This document shows, in pieces, positions 17,593 to 27,388 of a stretch of DNA of 64,000 nt; positions within the stretch are counted from its first letter, which is position 1, and each line of letters starts with the position of its first letter. The notes under the pieces were generated by a model, which saw only the letters and a list, made by a program, of their open reading frames with translations, made no database searches and was not told where the DNA came from. The translations under genes were made by a program, and so were the position numbers. The stretch comes from Veronia pacifica (GTDB lineage Bacteria > Pseudomonadota > Gammaproteobacteria > Enterobacterales > Vibrionaceae). The DNA is taken from contig NZ_LYBM01000001.1 of assembly GCF_001707825.1 (NCBI RefSeq), forward strand, positions 186,001 to 250,000, read 5' to 3'.

Positions 17593-18289
17593 GTCACTAG
17601 CTATCCTTAGTCACGAATTGCAGAAGCGATTCTCTATCTCGAATGTAAAGTGCTGGCGGTAATGCGTTAGTTCAATGTGTTTTCTATTTTTGCAGCAGTA
17701 TGCAGTCAGCACGCTCGTAATATTCCAGTAGCAATATAAAGTTTGTGGTGATTTCAAAACAAGCTTATATTTTTGAAATACTCATTTTCCGCAATCAAAA
17801 AACAAGTTATTGAAAGTGAGAAAATTAGACTTATGAAATTTGCTGTGTATTTTTTAGGTGCGCCGCAATAAATATAGAAAAATAGTCATTTGACGATAAT
17901 TATCACATCTCACTATTATTTTTTAAACTATTGATAATGTTAAGTTTGTTTTTTATTTATCTGTATGTATGATCAGATTTTTTGTGTTTCGTGGATACTT
18001 TTAATATCAAGTAAAGTCAGTCAATGTTTATGATAAGATTTTTTTATTAAATCAATGGAACCTAATGCAGTCCCCGACGGCTGTTAAAAGTTAAAATAAA
18101 TTAAATATTAATCATTGTCGGCCAATAATAGTTCGGGACTCACTAAGGTGTCGCAATATGTAAACGTATTCCAACTTTGAATAATATTTCTATTTTAAAG
18201 CTATTACTTTAATTTTCTTGTAGTGAAAATATTAATTCCTCAATTCTCCGATGACACATGGTGACGCAGGATAGAGATTTATGCTTTTT
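17593..18289. other. 697-bp AT-rich intergenic region
   Basis: Markedly richer in A and T than its surroundings, with no frame of useful length. It contains a near-perfect 10-bp inverted repeat, AGTCCCCGAC (18069-18078) and GTTCGGGACT (18131-18140), the only GC-rich segments in this stretch, and the palindrome GATAATTATC near 17896. The function is unknown. Confidence 0.5.
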
Positions 18290-18889
18290 TCAGTCGAGGC
18301 GATATCGATAAATGGGAGAGTGATAAAAATCATTTAAACGAATTTCTTGTTCGGGTTGATGATCAGGCAGGGAAAAATTATTGCTAATAACAAATAATGG
18401 AAGGGCATCTCGTGTAGTTGTGTTGAGTTGATTTGCTTCATTATGAAATGAAGATAGTTTTGATCCTTTGATTTGCGCTGATGAAATAAGGGCTGAGACC
18501 TTTGACATACCGCCCGGGTAAAGATAGCAGAGCAAAACTGACGCCTCTGATAAATCAGAAGCCATAAAATCTCTACGGTACAACGTGAGGTTGTTGGCTC
18601 CATAGACCTGTTTGAGAAAAATACTCACCAGATAGGGCAGCAAAGACAGCTCATACCCAACCACTTTGCGGTCAGGAAATCGTGCAGCTGCACGTAGGGC
18701 AAGCGTCCCCCATCCAGAGCCGAGATCATAAATTGCACCTTGACCAGTATTTTCAGTCAACATTAACATTGTCTGATATGCCTTAGCAGAACTTGGCATT
18801 GGTGAGATCCCCACCCTGAGAGTGGTCCAAACGAGAGAGATAGAGAAAAAAACAACCACAAGCAGGAACAGTACTTCCAAAGTAGGCAT
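18290..18889 (-). CDS. Membrane-anchored class I SAM-dependent methyltransferase-like protein
   Basis: A protein of 199 residues with one N-terminal transmembrane segment (about 4-24) placing the rest in the cytoplasm. The Rossmann SAM-binding motif I is clear (IYDLGSGWGTLALRAAARF), followed by motif II VVGYELSLLPYL and a LTLYRRDFM strand with an acidic motif. The C-terminus is shorter than in most methyltransferases. The substrate cannot be predicted; membrane anchoring suggests a lipid, quinone or membrane protein target. It appears to be a single gene. Confidence 0.75.
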   Translation of the reverse strand: MPTLEVLFLLVVVFFSISLVWTTLRVGISPMPSSAKAYQTMLMLTENTGQGAIYDLGSGWGTLALRAAARFPDRKVVGYELSLLPYLVSIFLKQVYGANNLTLYRRDFMASDLSEASVLLCYLYPGGMSKVSALISSAQIKGSKLSSFHNEANQLNTTTRDALPLFVISNNFSLPDHQPEQEIRLNDFYHSPIYRYRLD

Positions 18890-19247
18890 AGGATATCTTT
18901 CTTAGTTTCAGCGCAATTATCGTGGGCAATAAGACGTTACAGACAGGATATCATATCCTCGTTAATTCCCTCTCACATCCCAAGGTTGTCAATAATCTTC
19001 AACATCAATTACACATTTCAAGATGAGATGCTAATGATTATTTAACTCGTCAGTATTTGAGTCTAATTTAAAATAATCTCATTAAAAATAACTTAATAGA
19101 AAATATATATATTTCAATTCATTTTCTCGTAGTGCCAACATTTAGTATTGATATATCACCTCTGATCACTAGAGAGTAATGCTTCTTCGCACCGTACCAT
19201 CGCAAATCATTTACTACGATTAATGACAGGCGAATAAAGGTCATGTC
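18890..19247. other. 358-bp intergenic region with divergent promoters
   Basis: Region between the divergent methyltransferase and M64 protease genes. AT-rich, no supported gene, no clear operator. Confidence 0.45.
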
Positions 19248-21878
19248 ATGCAAAAAGTATTGCTCAGTAGAGTGTTAATTTTTATTGTTTCGGTCCTCTT
19301 CTTTGGCTGTGACGGGTCAACCGACGTTGAAAATCAGCCCCCAAAAGAGGTGTTTAATGAACTCACCGTGACTGTGGTAGATGGGTATCTTGAGGACGCT
19401 ACGGTTTGGTTGGATATCAATGCTGACGGGATGTTAGATACAGAGGAGCCCAGTGCAGTCTCTGATGAAAAGGGTATCGCACGATTGAGCGTCCCCTCCA
19501 ATATCGACACTCAGCGTTTCTTTCTGATGGCACATGCTGACCCTGAAAAAACCATCGATAAAGACACCGGAGAGCGAGTCGTCCATCCATTTATGCTCGC
19601 CTCACCTCCGGGACACAATATTCTATCACCACTGACCACTTTGATGGTCATTCACATGAAGCAAATCCCAACTGACCTTTTGTTCTCTGAAAATCCGGTC
19701 GATATATCATTAAAGGCTATGCTCTGGGCTTCTGAAATATTTGGTATACCGACTGAGACAGTGATGAACGATTTTATCGCGTCTGAAAAGCATGTTACTC
19801 ACTACGCTGCATCAATGGTGACTATGTCAGGGCTACTTCCCCGTGATTCAATAACCTGGCAGAAATTAACGGATAAAAATAGCAGTCAGACCTCTTTCGA
19901 AGATAAAGCCTATCAGGTTGGTCAAGCAGTCATTCAGCAGGTAGGTCAAGTTGACACCAGTAATATCTCGAACTTTTCACAAATCCCACTTATTTACACC
20001 GTCGTCGGTGACAATGACCAATGTCCAGAAGGGTTTGTGGCTGAGGCAACTGTCTGTGTGATTGATACTGATGGCGATCAGCGAAGCAATTTCATTGATA
20101 ACGATGATGATGGCGATGGCGTGGTCGATACAGAGGATATGTTTCCACTTGACTCGACAGAGAGCGTCGACACTGATTTAGACGGGATTGGCAATAATAC
20201 CGATCAAGACGATGATGACGATGGCTACAACGATGATCAGGACCAACTGCCACTTGATCCGAGTGATTTTCAGGATACGGACGGTGACGGCATTGGTAAC
20301 AAAGCCGATACAGATGACGATAATGATGGCGTGCCCGATAGTGATGATGTCTTTCCGCTGGATCCTGATGAGTCAGTCGATACAGATAACGATGGGACGG
20401 GTAATTATCGCGACACCGATGACGATGACGATGGCGTGCCTGATACCGAGGATGCTTTTCCGCTTGATCCTCAGGAATCTGTGGATACCGATCAAGATGG
20501 TATGGGAAATAATCGCGATACGGACGATGATGAAGATGGTGTCCCTGACGTTGAAGATGCCTTTCCGCTTGATACTAGTGAATCAATGGATACTGATGGA
20601 GACAAGGTTGGTGATAACACAGATGTTTTTCCAATGGATCCCACCGAATGGCAGGATAGCGATGGCGATAGGGTAGGTGATAACGCCGATGCATTTCCGG
20701 GAGATATCGCTGCCAGCGTTGACCGAAATAATAATGGTAAACCTGATATCTGGAATTCAGACTGTTTCAGAGATTGTCAGCAGGCCTCTAACTTGGAACT
20801 TGACTGGGATGGTATAGGACCCGCCACGATACAAGGTCGATCAGATGGTGTCGGTGTTGATCTGGTGATCCTAGGGGATGGGTTCACAAAAGAAGACAAA
20901 CAGGTTTTCAAAAACACAGTGAATGATGTCTTTGAGCATTTTTATAATGAGGCGACGATCAAAACTCATATTCAGGGTTGGAACATTCATGTGATCGGCA
21001 CTGAGTCGAACGAGTCAGGTATTCGCTCATCACCCACTGCCAACCCCGTTGATACGTTTTTTGACAGCTATTTTGGTTGCTACAACATAGCACGGCTCTA
21101 TTGTGTCAACGTTTCCCGTGTTCAAAGGGAAACAAATGAACACTTTCCTCAGTGGGATATTTTATTACTGGCTGGAAATACTAAACAATATGGTGGCGCG
21201 GGTTACTCTAAGCTGGGGACATTCAGTCTGGCTAATTCAGCGATAGAAATCGCAGTGCACGAACTTGGCCATTCATTTGCCGGGCTTGCGGACGAATATA
21301 CTTACGGCAGAACCAGCCCGCCAGGGACTGAGCCATCCCAACCTAACATTACTGTTAATAATGATCCGGCGTCGCTGAAATGGAAATATTGGGTTTCTCA
21401 CCAAAGCACGCATCCTATTCCTAACGAGTCACATCGTGTTGGCCATTATGAGGGTGGACAATATGTGAAAGAGGGGGTGTGGCGACCGACGAAAAATTCG
21501 ATCATGCGCAGCCTTGGAAATGCCTTTCATGCTGTCAATGCAGAGGCCTGGGCGTTGAAAGTCTACAAACATGGCGAACCTGTATTGTCTTTTAGCCCAG
21601 AGGAAACGTCACAACAATCGCCAAAAGCACATCCACTAGAACAGCCTGTCGTTTTCAAAATCGACACCGTTTACGATTTGGCAAAACTGAAAGTACTTTG
21701 GTTCGTCAACGATGAGAAAGTTGATAATGATGGTAGCCTGACTTTCTCGCCCAATCTGTCCTCATCGGGTGTGTATAAAGTTGAAGTGCGGGTAAGCGAT
21801 GATTCCGGATTAATTTTATTCGATCCCAAAAACTATAGCCGACGCACATTGACCTGGTTCATGGAGGCAACAAAATGA
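19248..21878 (+). CDS. Lipoprotein with thrombospondin type 3 repeats and M64 metallopeptidase domain
   Basis: Large surface or periplasmic metalloprotease, 876 residues. The signal peptide ends in a lipobox-like LFFGC (Cys 21). Residues ~35-250 are an N-terminal domain common in marine lipoproteins (VVDGYLEDATVWLDINADG..., SPLTTLMV). Residues ~273-500 hold repeated Asp-rich TSP3-type calcium-binding units (DTDGDGIGN, DDDNDGVPD). From ~520 an M64 (IgA-peptidase-like) domain follows: VDLVILGDGFTKED, then the zinc motif HELGHSFAGLADEY with H671, E672, H675 and D682 (HExxHxxGxxD). A C-terminal Ig-like segment completes it. It is coupled to the next gene by a 4-nt overlap. Calcium-dependent activity is inferred. 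Confidence 0.9.
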   Translation: MQKVLLSRVLIFIVSVLFFGCDGSTDVENQPPKEVFNELTVTVVDGYLEDATVWLDINADGMLDTEEPSAVSDEKGIARLSVPSNIDTQRFFLMAHADPEKTIDKDTGERVVHPFMLASPPGHNILSPLTTLMVIHMKQIPTDLLFSENPVDISLKAMLWASEIFGIPTETVMNDFIASEKHVTHYAASMVTMSGLLPRDSITWQKLTDKNSSQTSFEDKAYQVGQAVIQQVGQVDTSNISNFSQIPLIYTVVGDNDQCPEGFVAEATVCVIDTDGDQRSNFIDNDDDGDGVVDTEDMFPLDSTESVDTDLDGIGNNTDQDDDDDGYNDDQDQLPLDPSDFQDTDGDGIGNKADTDDDNDGVPDSDDVFPLDPDESVDTDNDGTGNYRDTDDDDDGVPDTEDAFPLDPQESVDTDQDGMGNNRDTDDDEDGVPDVEDAFPLDTSESMDTDGDKVGDNTDVFPMDPTEWQDSDGDRVGDNADAFPGDIAASVDRNNNGKPDIWNSDCFRDCQQASNLELDWDGIGPATIQGRSDGVGVDLVILGDGFTKEDKQVFKNTVNDVFEHFYNEATIKTHIQGWNIHVIGTESNESGIRSSPTANPVDTFFDSYFGCYNIARLYCVNVSRVQRETNEHFPQWDILLLAGNTKQYGGAGYSKLGTFSLANSAIEIAVHELGHSFAGLADEYTYGRTSPPGTEPSQPNITVNNDPASLKWKYWVSHQSTHPIPNESHRVGHYEGGQYVKEGVWRPTKNSIMRSLGNAFHAVNAEAWALKVYKHGEPVLSFSPEETSQQSPKAHPLEQPVVFKIDTVYDLAKLKVLWFVNDEKVDNDGSLTFSPNLSSSGVYKVEVRVSDDSGLILFDPKNYSRRTLTWFMEATK

Positions 21879-22360
21879 TGAGTCTCACTGCTGATAGGCT
21901 TCGCATTGCGAAAGTCGGATTTTTTACTTGCTTGTTGATGATAACCTGTTCTGTTTCTTCAGCGACTTTGATGATTAATGTTGAGGTAAAAAACGAACAA
22001 CACACTGTCGATAAAATCTGGGTGCTTGAGCAAGATTATCCTCCTTTTGAACATGGTCTTGACCAGGGGAAATATATCGTTGTGACTATCACAGACAGAG
22101 ATGGCAATGCAGTGCTGACTGAGAGGATCCCAGACCCAACAATTATGAGAGGTGTATTGGAGCTGGGTGTTCCAAATTCAACACATGGACAATATGTCGC
22201 TGAGGTTGCCTCATACACCTTGAGATACCCTTATCAGACATCCATGCACAGAGTGAAAGTAACGACACTCGATACAACGAAAGCACCAGTGACACGCAGC
22301 CGTGTCAGAGGTGCTCCTCAAGAAAAGACGGTTGTTGACGAAGAAATTATATTTAAATGA
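21875..22360 (+). CDS. Exported protein coupled to the M64 protease
   Basis: A 161-residue protein starting inside the stop of the protease gene (ATGA overlap), so the two are coexpressed. It has an N-terminal hydrophobic signal segment (residues ~13-30, KVGFFTCLLMITCSVSSA) and a predicted beta-rich body (LMINVEVKNEQHTVDKIWVLEQ, YVAEVASYTLRYPYQTSMHRVKV). The C-terminal ~25 residues look unstructured. Family unknown; it may be an accessory, inhibitor or anchor for the protease. Confidence 0.75.
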   Translation: MMSLTADRLRIAKVGFFTCLLMITCSVSSATLMINVEVKNEQHTVDKIWVLEQDYPPFEHGLDQGKYIVVTITDRDGNAVLTERIPDPTIMRGVLELGVPNSTHGQYVAEVASYTLRYPYQTSMHRVKVTTLDTTKAPVTRSRVRGAPQEKTVVDEEIIFK

Positions 22361-22499
22361 GAACACGAGACTTTTTCTCGCTGATAGAGAATGACTTTTC
22401 TTACTTTATGCTTTGTGTCTGCAAACACCTTATCGCTCTGAACAAATACAACTGACAAGGTTAGATAGCGGTTATAACGTTACCGTGAGTCATTCCTTT

Positions 22500-22847
22500 T
22501 CATTTCACACCAGAGGTATGTGTTTTGTTGGTGGAAAAAATCAGTGCGCTATTGAACGACTTATAGTGGTAGTGAAACTCATTATAACAGCCAAACTTCG
22601 TTGAACTCAGGCACGCATAACCCAGTGACATAAGAAATGATGTTAATGATGCATACTCGCCATGGCGGGTCGTTTCAATGATTCGATATGCTTTGTTGTC
22701 AGTTTGAGAAAATATATGCAGTTGAAAAAGCTGCTTATCTGTATTGTTCTCATCACTGCTATTTTCCAGATTTCGTTGAAGACAGAAATCTTCAATGGCG
22801 ACGTCTAACAAAGGGTAGTCAGGTTTTCCGACTAAGGTTGTTTTCAT
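22500..22847 (-). CDS. Small hypothetical protein (uncertain)
   Basis: A 115-residue frame from the ATG at 22847. Composition is protein-like (LLDVAIEDFCLQRNLENSS, KQLFQLHIFSQTDNKAYRIIETT). No family, signal peptide or strong Shine-Dalgarno is seen, and overlapping frames exist on the other strand. It may be a real small gene or a decayed one. Confidence 0.35.
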   Translation of the reverse strand: MKTTLVGKPDYPLLDVAIEDFCLQRNLENSSDENNTDKQLFQLHIFSQTDNKAYRIIETTRHGEYASLTSFLMSLGYACLSSTKFGCYNEFHYHYKSFNSALIFSTNKTHTSGVK

Positions 22848-23141
22848 CTGATACAAACCTATGTTTTTTCGTGATTTCTATCGATTTGTTCAAAGTACAG
22901 CCAATCCTTTGCAAAGCTATTGCTATCGGGTTTATGTCTTCCGTTTCTGTAGACACAAACATTCAACGCTATTCGTTGCATTTATACCTGAGTAATCAGT
23001 GATCGGCTGTTAGCAATCATCGATAATTACTCAACATGGTAAAACCTGTCTTTTTGTTTAAACGTGACTTTTGGTGTGTTTAAACATCCTATTTACAACA
23101 TACTGCTAAGAGTGTGATTAATACTGACAACGAAGACGGGG

Positions 23142-23564
23142 TTATTCTTGTAGGTCACAATCTATCTGGCTCTTCAATTCCACTGTGTTTCCATCAGGAT
23201 CCTTAATGTAAACCGATGGACCTCTGCCCTGAGCACCGTAACGAGAGCTAAATTCAACCTCATTAATACCATGGCGCAGAAGATGGTCAGTCAGTGTTTG
23301 CTGCGAGATCTTTTTCAGTTGCAAACAAAAGTGATCCATGTTGTTTCCTGTTGCAGTGGGGGCTTTCCCTCCCAACTTGCCAAGCTCACTATCCACCTCA
23401 ACAATATCGATCAGAGATGTTCCGGCTCTCAGTTGTGTTAATCCTACGTCAGGTGGAGTTTGGCGTTCTACTTTGCACCCAAGAACGTCAGTGTAAAAAC
23501 GCAGCATGGCATCGAGATTCGCCGTTCTTAACACGAGATGATCAATGGCAGCAATTTTAATCAT
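23142..23564 (-). CDS. Glyoxalase/bleomycin-resistance (VOC) family protein
   Basis: Metal-dependent vicinal-oxygen-chelate fold protein, 140 residues from the ATG at 23564. Family marks: N-terminal IDHLVLRTANLDAMLRFYTDVLGC with the first metal histidine, MDHFCLQL with the second, and the terminal VYIKDPDGNTVELK with the metal glutamate. The frame is open a further 42 nt upstream, but the family alignment begins at MIKIAAIDH. Substrate unknown; many homologues are annotated as lactoylglutathione-lyase-like or virulence-associated. Confidence 0.88.
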   Translation of the reverse strand: MIKIAAIDHLVLRTANLDAMLRFYTDVLGCKVERQTPPDVGLTQLRAGTSLIDIVEVDSELGKLGGKAPTATGNNMDHFCLQLKKISQQTLTDHLLRHGINEVEFSSRYGAQGRGPSVYIKDPDGNTVELKSQIDCDLQE

Positions 23565-23946
23565 GATGTTTTTTCCGTTGTCTTTTTTACTCAGGTGACT
23601 TCTCATGTGTCATTGAGTTATGTTTAATATTTTCGCTATTAATCTTTTGAACACAGCACGTTGTTTTTGTCATTTAATACCAGAGGAAATTGTCCGGCAA
23701 TATTCATCACTCTGTTTCTTTTCATTTTTTTAAAAAATCCGCTCAAAACCGCGATGTAGCACGTTGAGCGAGTAACCAGTATTTCATTGCCATTTCTATC
23801 CGTCACTAATGGCTCTATGGAATTTGTGATTATCGCTTGCTGATGAACCGCCTCAAAACTGGATATGAAGGCTTTTCGCTCGTTATTTTCTCACTTCTGT
23901 TCTACACCTATATTAAGAGGTGAAGAACCTGTATTGGATTGAAAAT
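23565..23946. other. 382-bp intergenic region
   Basis: Contains the promoter regions of the divergent VOC gene and exported-protein gene. No supported gene or strong structure was seen. Confidence 0.45.
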
Positions 23947-24456
23947 ATGAAAGTAGTTTTATTTATAGCGTGCTTTTTCTTAATACCTTTCACGGTGATT
24001 GCTGGTGAGGAATATCATCAAGATTGGATGGTAGATACCAATGGCAATGATTATTTTTATGCCGCCACCATAAATAATAACGACCAGATTTTTGGTAAGT
24101 ACTGCTACTTCAGCTCAGAAAATTGTCTTTATCTGATTGGTGTAGATATTACCTGCGAAGCGGGCAGTGAATACCCTGCATTAGTGAATGCGGAAAGCGC
24201 TGCTATGCACGTTACACTGTATTGCGGCGACAAGTTTATGGATCAGAATGTATTAGTCATTGAGCCCTATGAAGACATTGACCTCGCGATTAAGCAGGGT
24301 GAGCAATTAGGTATCGCTGTACCCATGGAGAGTGGTCAGTTTCAGGTGTCAAGGTTCAGTCTTGATGGGGCAATTATTGCTATTGATAGGATGATGGATG
24401 CTGCGCTTTATCACCTTAGAGAGAATCGTTCTTTACCTGACAGCGAGAGCTTATAA
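23947..24456 (+). CDS. Exported hypothetical protein
   Basis: A 169-residue protein from the ATG at 23947. Starting there gives a compact Sec signal peptide (MKVVLFIACFFLIPFTVIAG, cut near AGEEY). A GTG at 23920 would add nine polar residues and is less likely. The mature part has four cysteines (KYCYF, ENCLYL, ITCEAG, LYCGDK) that could form two disulfides. No family recognised. Confidence 0.65.
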   Translation: MKVVLFIACFFLIPFTVIAGEEYHQDWMVDTNGNDYFYAATINNNDQIFGKYCYFSSENCLYLIGVDITCEAGSEYPALVNAESAAMHVTLYCGDKFMDQNVLVIEPYEDIDLAIKQGEQLGIAVPMESGQFQVSRFSLDGAIIAIDRMMDAALYHLRENRSLPDSESL

Positions 24457-24895
24457 AGTTATCAACAAAAGCAAATAACGCTCTCAAAAACGGGTTTCGC
24501 TAAGAGTTTACTTATTGTTTTATAAAGGATTGACTCGCAAATACGCCTGACTAACTAGAAGCAATTGGCAGTATTGAGTAACGTCTGAGCGTTTGTTTGG
24601 TGGCGTAACACCATCACATTCAGCCCGGGAGCCTGAATTTGATGCATTCAGCGTGTTAACAAAAATTGCTTTTCCTTCCTTTTAAGCGGTATGAACACCC
24701 CGGGCATCCTCTAACACGGTTCTGTAGACCTAGATTGAGTAAAAGATAGCGCAGGATCTCATTCACCAAGAGAAACTGCTTCTTTGGTTATCATGAAAAC
24801 CAGTATGTTGAAGTGTGAGTGTAGAATTCTGCCATGATCTCTCGTCAAACTCTGCAATGACGAGAGATCATCAATGTACAAGCAATGGTGAGCAG
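24457..24895. other. 439-bp intergenic region between convergent genes
   Basis: No supported gene. Its right part contains the 14-bp hairpin listed separately. Confidence 0.45.
24834..24871. terminator. 14-bp perfect hairpin downstream of the Sel1 gene
   Basis: ATGATCTCTCGTCA (24834-24847) pairs perfectly with 24858-24871 around a 10-nt loop, 24 nt from the stop of the minus-strand gene. No U-tract on either side. Confidence 0.5.
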
Positions 24896-27184
24896 TTAGC
24901 CACATACTATGTAATTGGTTGTCAGACACAGGTCAGCTTCCCGTTGTAGCCGAAGACTCTGATCACTGTCCAGTTGTTTCTTGACCTGTTGGGCGGCTTT
25001 TGGAGCAGTGGAGAAGCCGTTGTTCGCAGAAACCAGTAGCCAAAGATATGATTTTTCTTTACTCATTTCGACGCCACGTCCATCAAAATACATCACGCCC
25101 AGATTAAACTGTGACAGCTTGTTTCCCTGCTTCGCTGCTTTCAGGTACCACTGTGCCGCTTGTTCTTCATTTTTAGCCACACCTAGCCCTTTCTCATATG
25201 CCGCACCTACATTATGCTGCGCCATTGAGTGTCCATTATTTGCAGCTTTCTTGAACCATTTTACCGCTTCAGTCGGTTTTGTTTTCGGCCCTTGTAGATA
25301 GACATAACCAAGATTGACCTGCGAGGGAATATCACCTTTGAGTGCTGCTTTTTTTAGCCATTGCTCGGCATTACTCAAGTTCTTTTCGACACCCTGACCG
25401 GAGAGATAGAGATAACCCAGGTTGGCTTGTGCGGCCCGATGATTCTGCATTGCTGCTTTTCTAAACCAGCTTGCCGCTTGTGAAAGACTTGGCTCGACAC
25501 CGTCGCCCTTCTGATACAAGACGCCAAGATTATTTTGAGAGATGGCATCGCCTTTTTCAGCTGCAAGATGCAGCCATTTTGCGGCTTCAGTGCTGTTTTG
25601 TTCTACGCCCGGTTCAAAATAGATTTGGCCGAGTGCACGTTGTGCGCCAAAGTGATTGCGACTGGCAGCTTTTCGAAACCATTCAACTGCGGCCGCAACA
25701 TCTTTTTGTACGCCCAGACCCTTTTGATACATAACACCCAGATTGAACTCACTCTCGGTATTGTGTTGTTCAGCAGCCAGTTTAAACCATTTTAACGCGG
25801 CTCTGTTGTCACTGCGGGTGCCATCTCCTGCAGCATACAGTTTTCCGAGATTAGTCTGTGCATTCGGCTCCCCCTGTTCTGCGGCTTTTTTATACCAATT
25901 AAAAGCCTGCTCCGGGGATTTTGTTTTGCCTCTGCCATCCTGATAAAGCAATCCGAGATTAAGCTGCGCAGCCGCCAGGCCCTGCCTTGCTGACAGAGAA
26001 TACCAATGACTGGCTTTGGTATTATCTGCCGTTACTCCCTTTCCTGTTTCGTATAACAGACCGAGGTTAAACTGGGCATTCGCTGAACCACCATTCGCTG
26101 CTTCTTGATACCAATAAAACGCTTCCGGATAGTTTTGTGACTGTCCGAGCCCATTTTCTGCCATCTGACCGAGTGATAACTGCGCACCTACAATTCCGGC
26201 CTTTGCTGCCTTGCGATACCAGTTGTTTGCGGCGGATAAATCTACTTCTACACCTTGCCCATCTTGATACATCTGAGCGACTCGCCATGCTGCGTTATCA
26301 TCTTTTTCGGCGGCTTCTTTGAACCAGTTAAATGCCGCTGTCGTGTCTTTTTCAAGTCCGTCAGCTCCTTTAAAAAGCAACGTTGCAAGGTTGACCTGTG
26401 CGGCGGTATACCCCTTTATAGCAGCCGTCTGGTAGTGAGAGGCTGCGCCTGTTATGTCCTGTTCATTTTCTAACATTACGCCCAGTGTATTGTGTGCAAA
26501 AAGGTCGCCTTCTTCAGCTGCCTGCGATAACCAATACCTTGCTGTTTCAGTCTCTTTCGTTGTTCCGAGACCGTATAAATAGAGGTAGCCGAGCTGGCTT
26601 TTGGCGGCTGTCAGCCCCTGTTCCGCAGCCTTTTGATACCATTGAAGCGCATCACGCTCATTTTTTGGCAACCCCAAACCATATTGCAGCATCCTGCCGA
26701 TACTGTTCTGAGCTGGGGCAAAGGACTTGTTTGCAGCTCTTGTCAGCCATTTGAATGCCTCTTGGTAATCTCTTGTTATACCGATGCCCTCAAGATACAT
26801 GTAGCCAATGTAGTATTGAGCAGGTGCAAGGTCGTGGTTTGATGCTTCTAAAAACCAGTTCATCGCCAGTCTACGGTCTTGTGCGACTCCCTGTCCGTCA
26901 AAGTACATCACCGCGAGATTAAGCTGAGCAATCGGCTGCCCCTGTTCGGCCGCTTTTCGATACCAAAGTGCCGCAGCATGGTTATCTTTCTCCACACCCA
27001 GCCCTCCCTGATACATACGACCAAGGTTATTTTGTGCTTCAGCATTACCAGAATTAGCATCAGTGAGATATTGCAGAAAAGCTTTCTGATAGTCACCTGA
27101 CTTTAATGATACCCAGCCAGAACTATCAGTTTGTGAGTAGCTTGCGAATGAAACCAGTGCCAGAGCCAACAGATATTTTTTCAT
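24896..27184 (-). CDS. Exported protein with 19 Sel1-like repeats
   Basis: A 762-residue protein with a signal peptide (MKKYLLALALVSFASYS) followed almost entirely by Sel1-like TPR-type repeats of about 36 residues. I count 19, with the usual signature (AQ.NLG.MY..G.GV..D...A..WY.KAAEQG). Such proteins form an alpha-solenoid for protein-protein interaction in the periplasm or at the surface. Repeats 6 and 17 are shortened. The 108-bp periodicity in DNA comes from this coding pattern. It is a single gene; no partner is suggested by context. Confidence 0.93.
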   Translation of the reverse strand: MKKYLLALALVSFASYSQTDSSGWVSLKSGDYQKAFLQYLTDANSGNAEAQNNLGRMYQGGLGVEKDNHAAALWYRKAAEQGQPIAQLNLAVMYFDGQGVAQDRRLAMNWFLEASNHDLAPAQYYIGYMYLEGIGITRDYQEAFKWLTRAANKSFAPAQNSIGRMLQYGLGLPKNERDALQWYQKAAEQGLTAAKSQLGYLYLYGLGTTKETETARYWLSQAAEEGDLFAHNTLGVMLENEQDITGAASHYQTAAIKGYTAAQVNLATLLFKGADGLEKDTTAAFNWFKEAAEKDDNAAWRVAQMYQDGQGVEVDLSAANNWYRKAAKAGIVGAQLSLGQMAENGLGQSQNYPEAFYWYQEAANGGSANAQFNLGLLYETGKGVTADNTKASHWYSLSARQGLAAAQLNLGLLYQDGRGKTKSPEQAFNWYKKAAEQGEPNAQTNLGKLYAAGDGTRSDNRAALKWFKLAAEQHNTESEFNLGVMYQKGLGVQKDVAAAVEWFRKAASRNHFGAQRALGQIYFEPGVEQNSTEAAKWLHLAAEKGDAISQNNLGVLYQKGDGVEPSLSQAASWFRKAAMQNHRAAQANLGYLYLSGQGVEKNLSNAEQWLKKAALKGDIPSQVNLGYVYLQGPKTKPTEAVKWFKKAANNGHSMAQHNVGAAYEKGLGVAKNEEQAAQWYLKAAKQGNKLSQFNLGVMYFDGRGVEMSKEKSYLWLLVSANNGFSTAPKAAQQVKKQLDSDQSLRLQREADLCLTTNYIVCG

Positions 27185-27320
27185 TGGATAAGAGCGTCCA
27201 TGTTCTTTGTTTATTGGATGACGCTATCACCGAGAAAAAGCAAATTCATCTTCGAGAGGGGTATATTTATGAGATTTTGTACATTATTTGGCCTTGCTCC
27301 CGTCAGATGCACTTTCTAAT

Positions 27321-27353
27321 GTCACTCAGGTACCAAATTGAGACCTGAGTGAC
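27321..27353. terminator. 11-bp perfect hairpin downstream of the GIN-domain gene
   Basis: GTCACTCAGGT (27321-27331) pairs with ACCTGAGTGAC (27343-27353), 11-nt loop. It lies 36 nt past the stop of the minus-strand gene. No U-tract. Confidence 0.5.
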
Positions 27354-27388
27354 AGCGTCATACTGCCTCGGCGGGGCTATTAGAAAAA

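Noticed and set aside
20060-20750. GAT/GAC-rich repetitive DNA
   Set aside because: Encodes the Asp-rich TSP3 calcium-binding repeats; not an independent repeat element.
22688-23002. 104-codon plus-strand frame opposite the 22.5-kb small gene
   Set aside because: Cysteine- and phenylalanine-rich translation without start signals; looks like the shadow of the other strand.
24950-27050. About 108-bp periodicity
   Set aside because: Explained by tandem 36-residue Sel1 repeats in the coding sequence.
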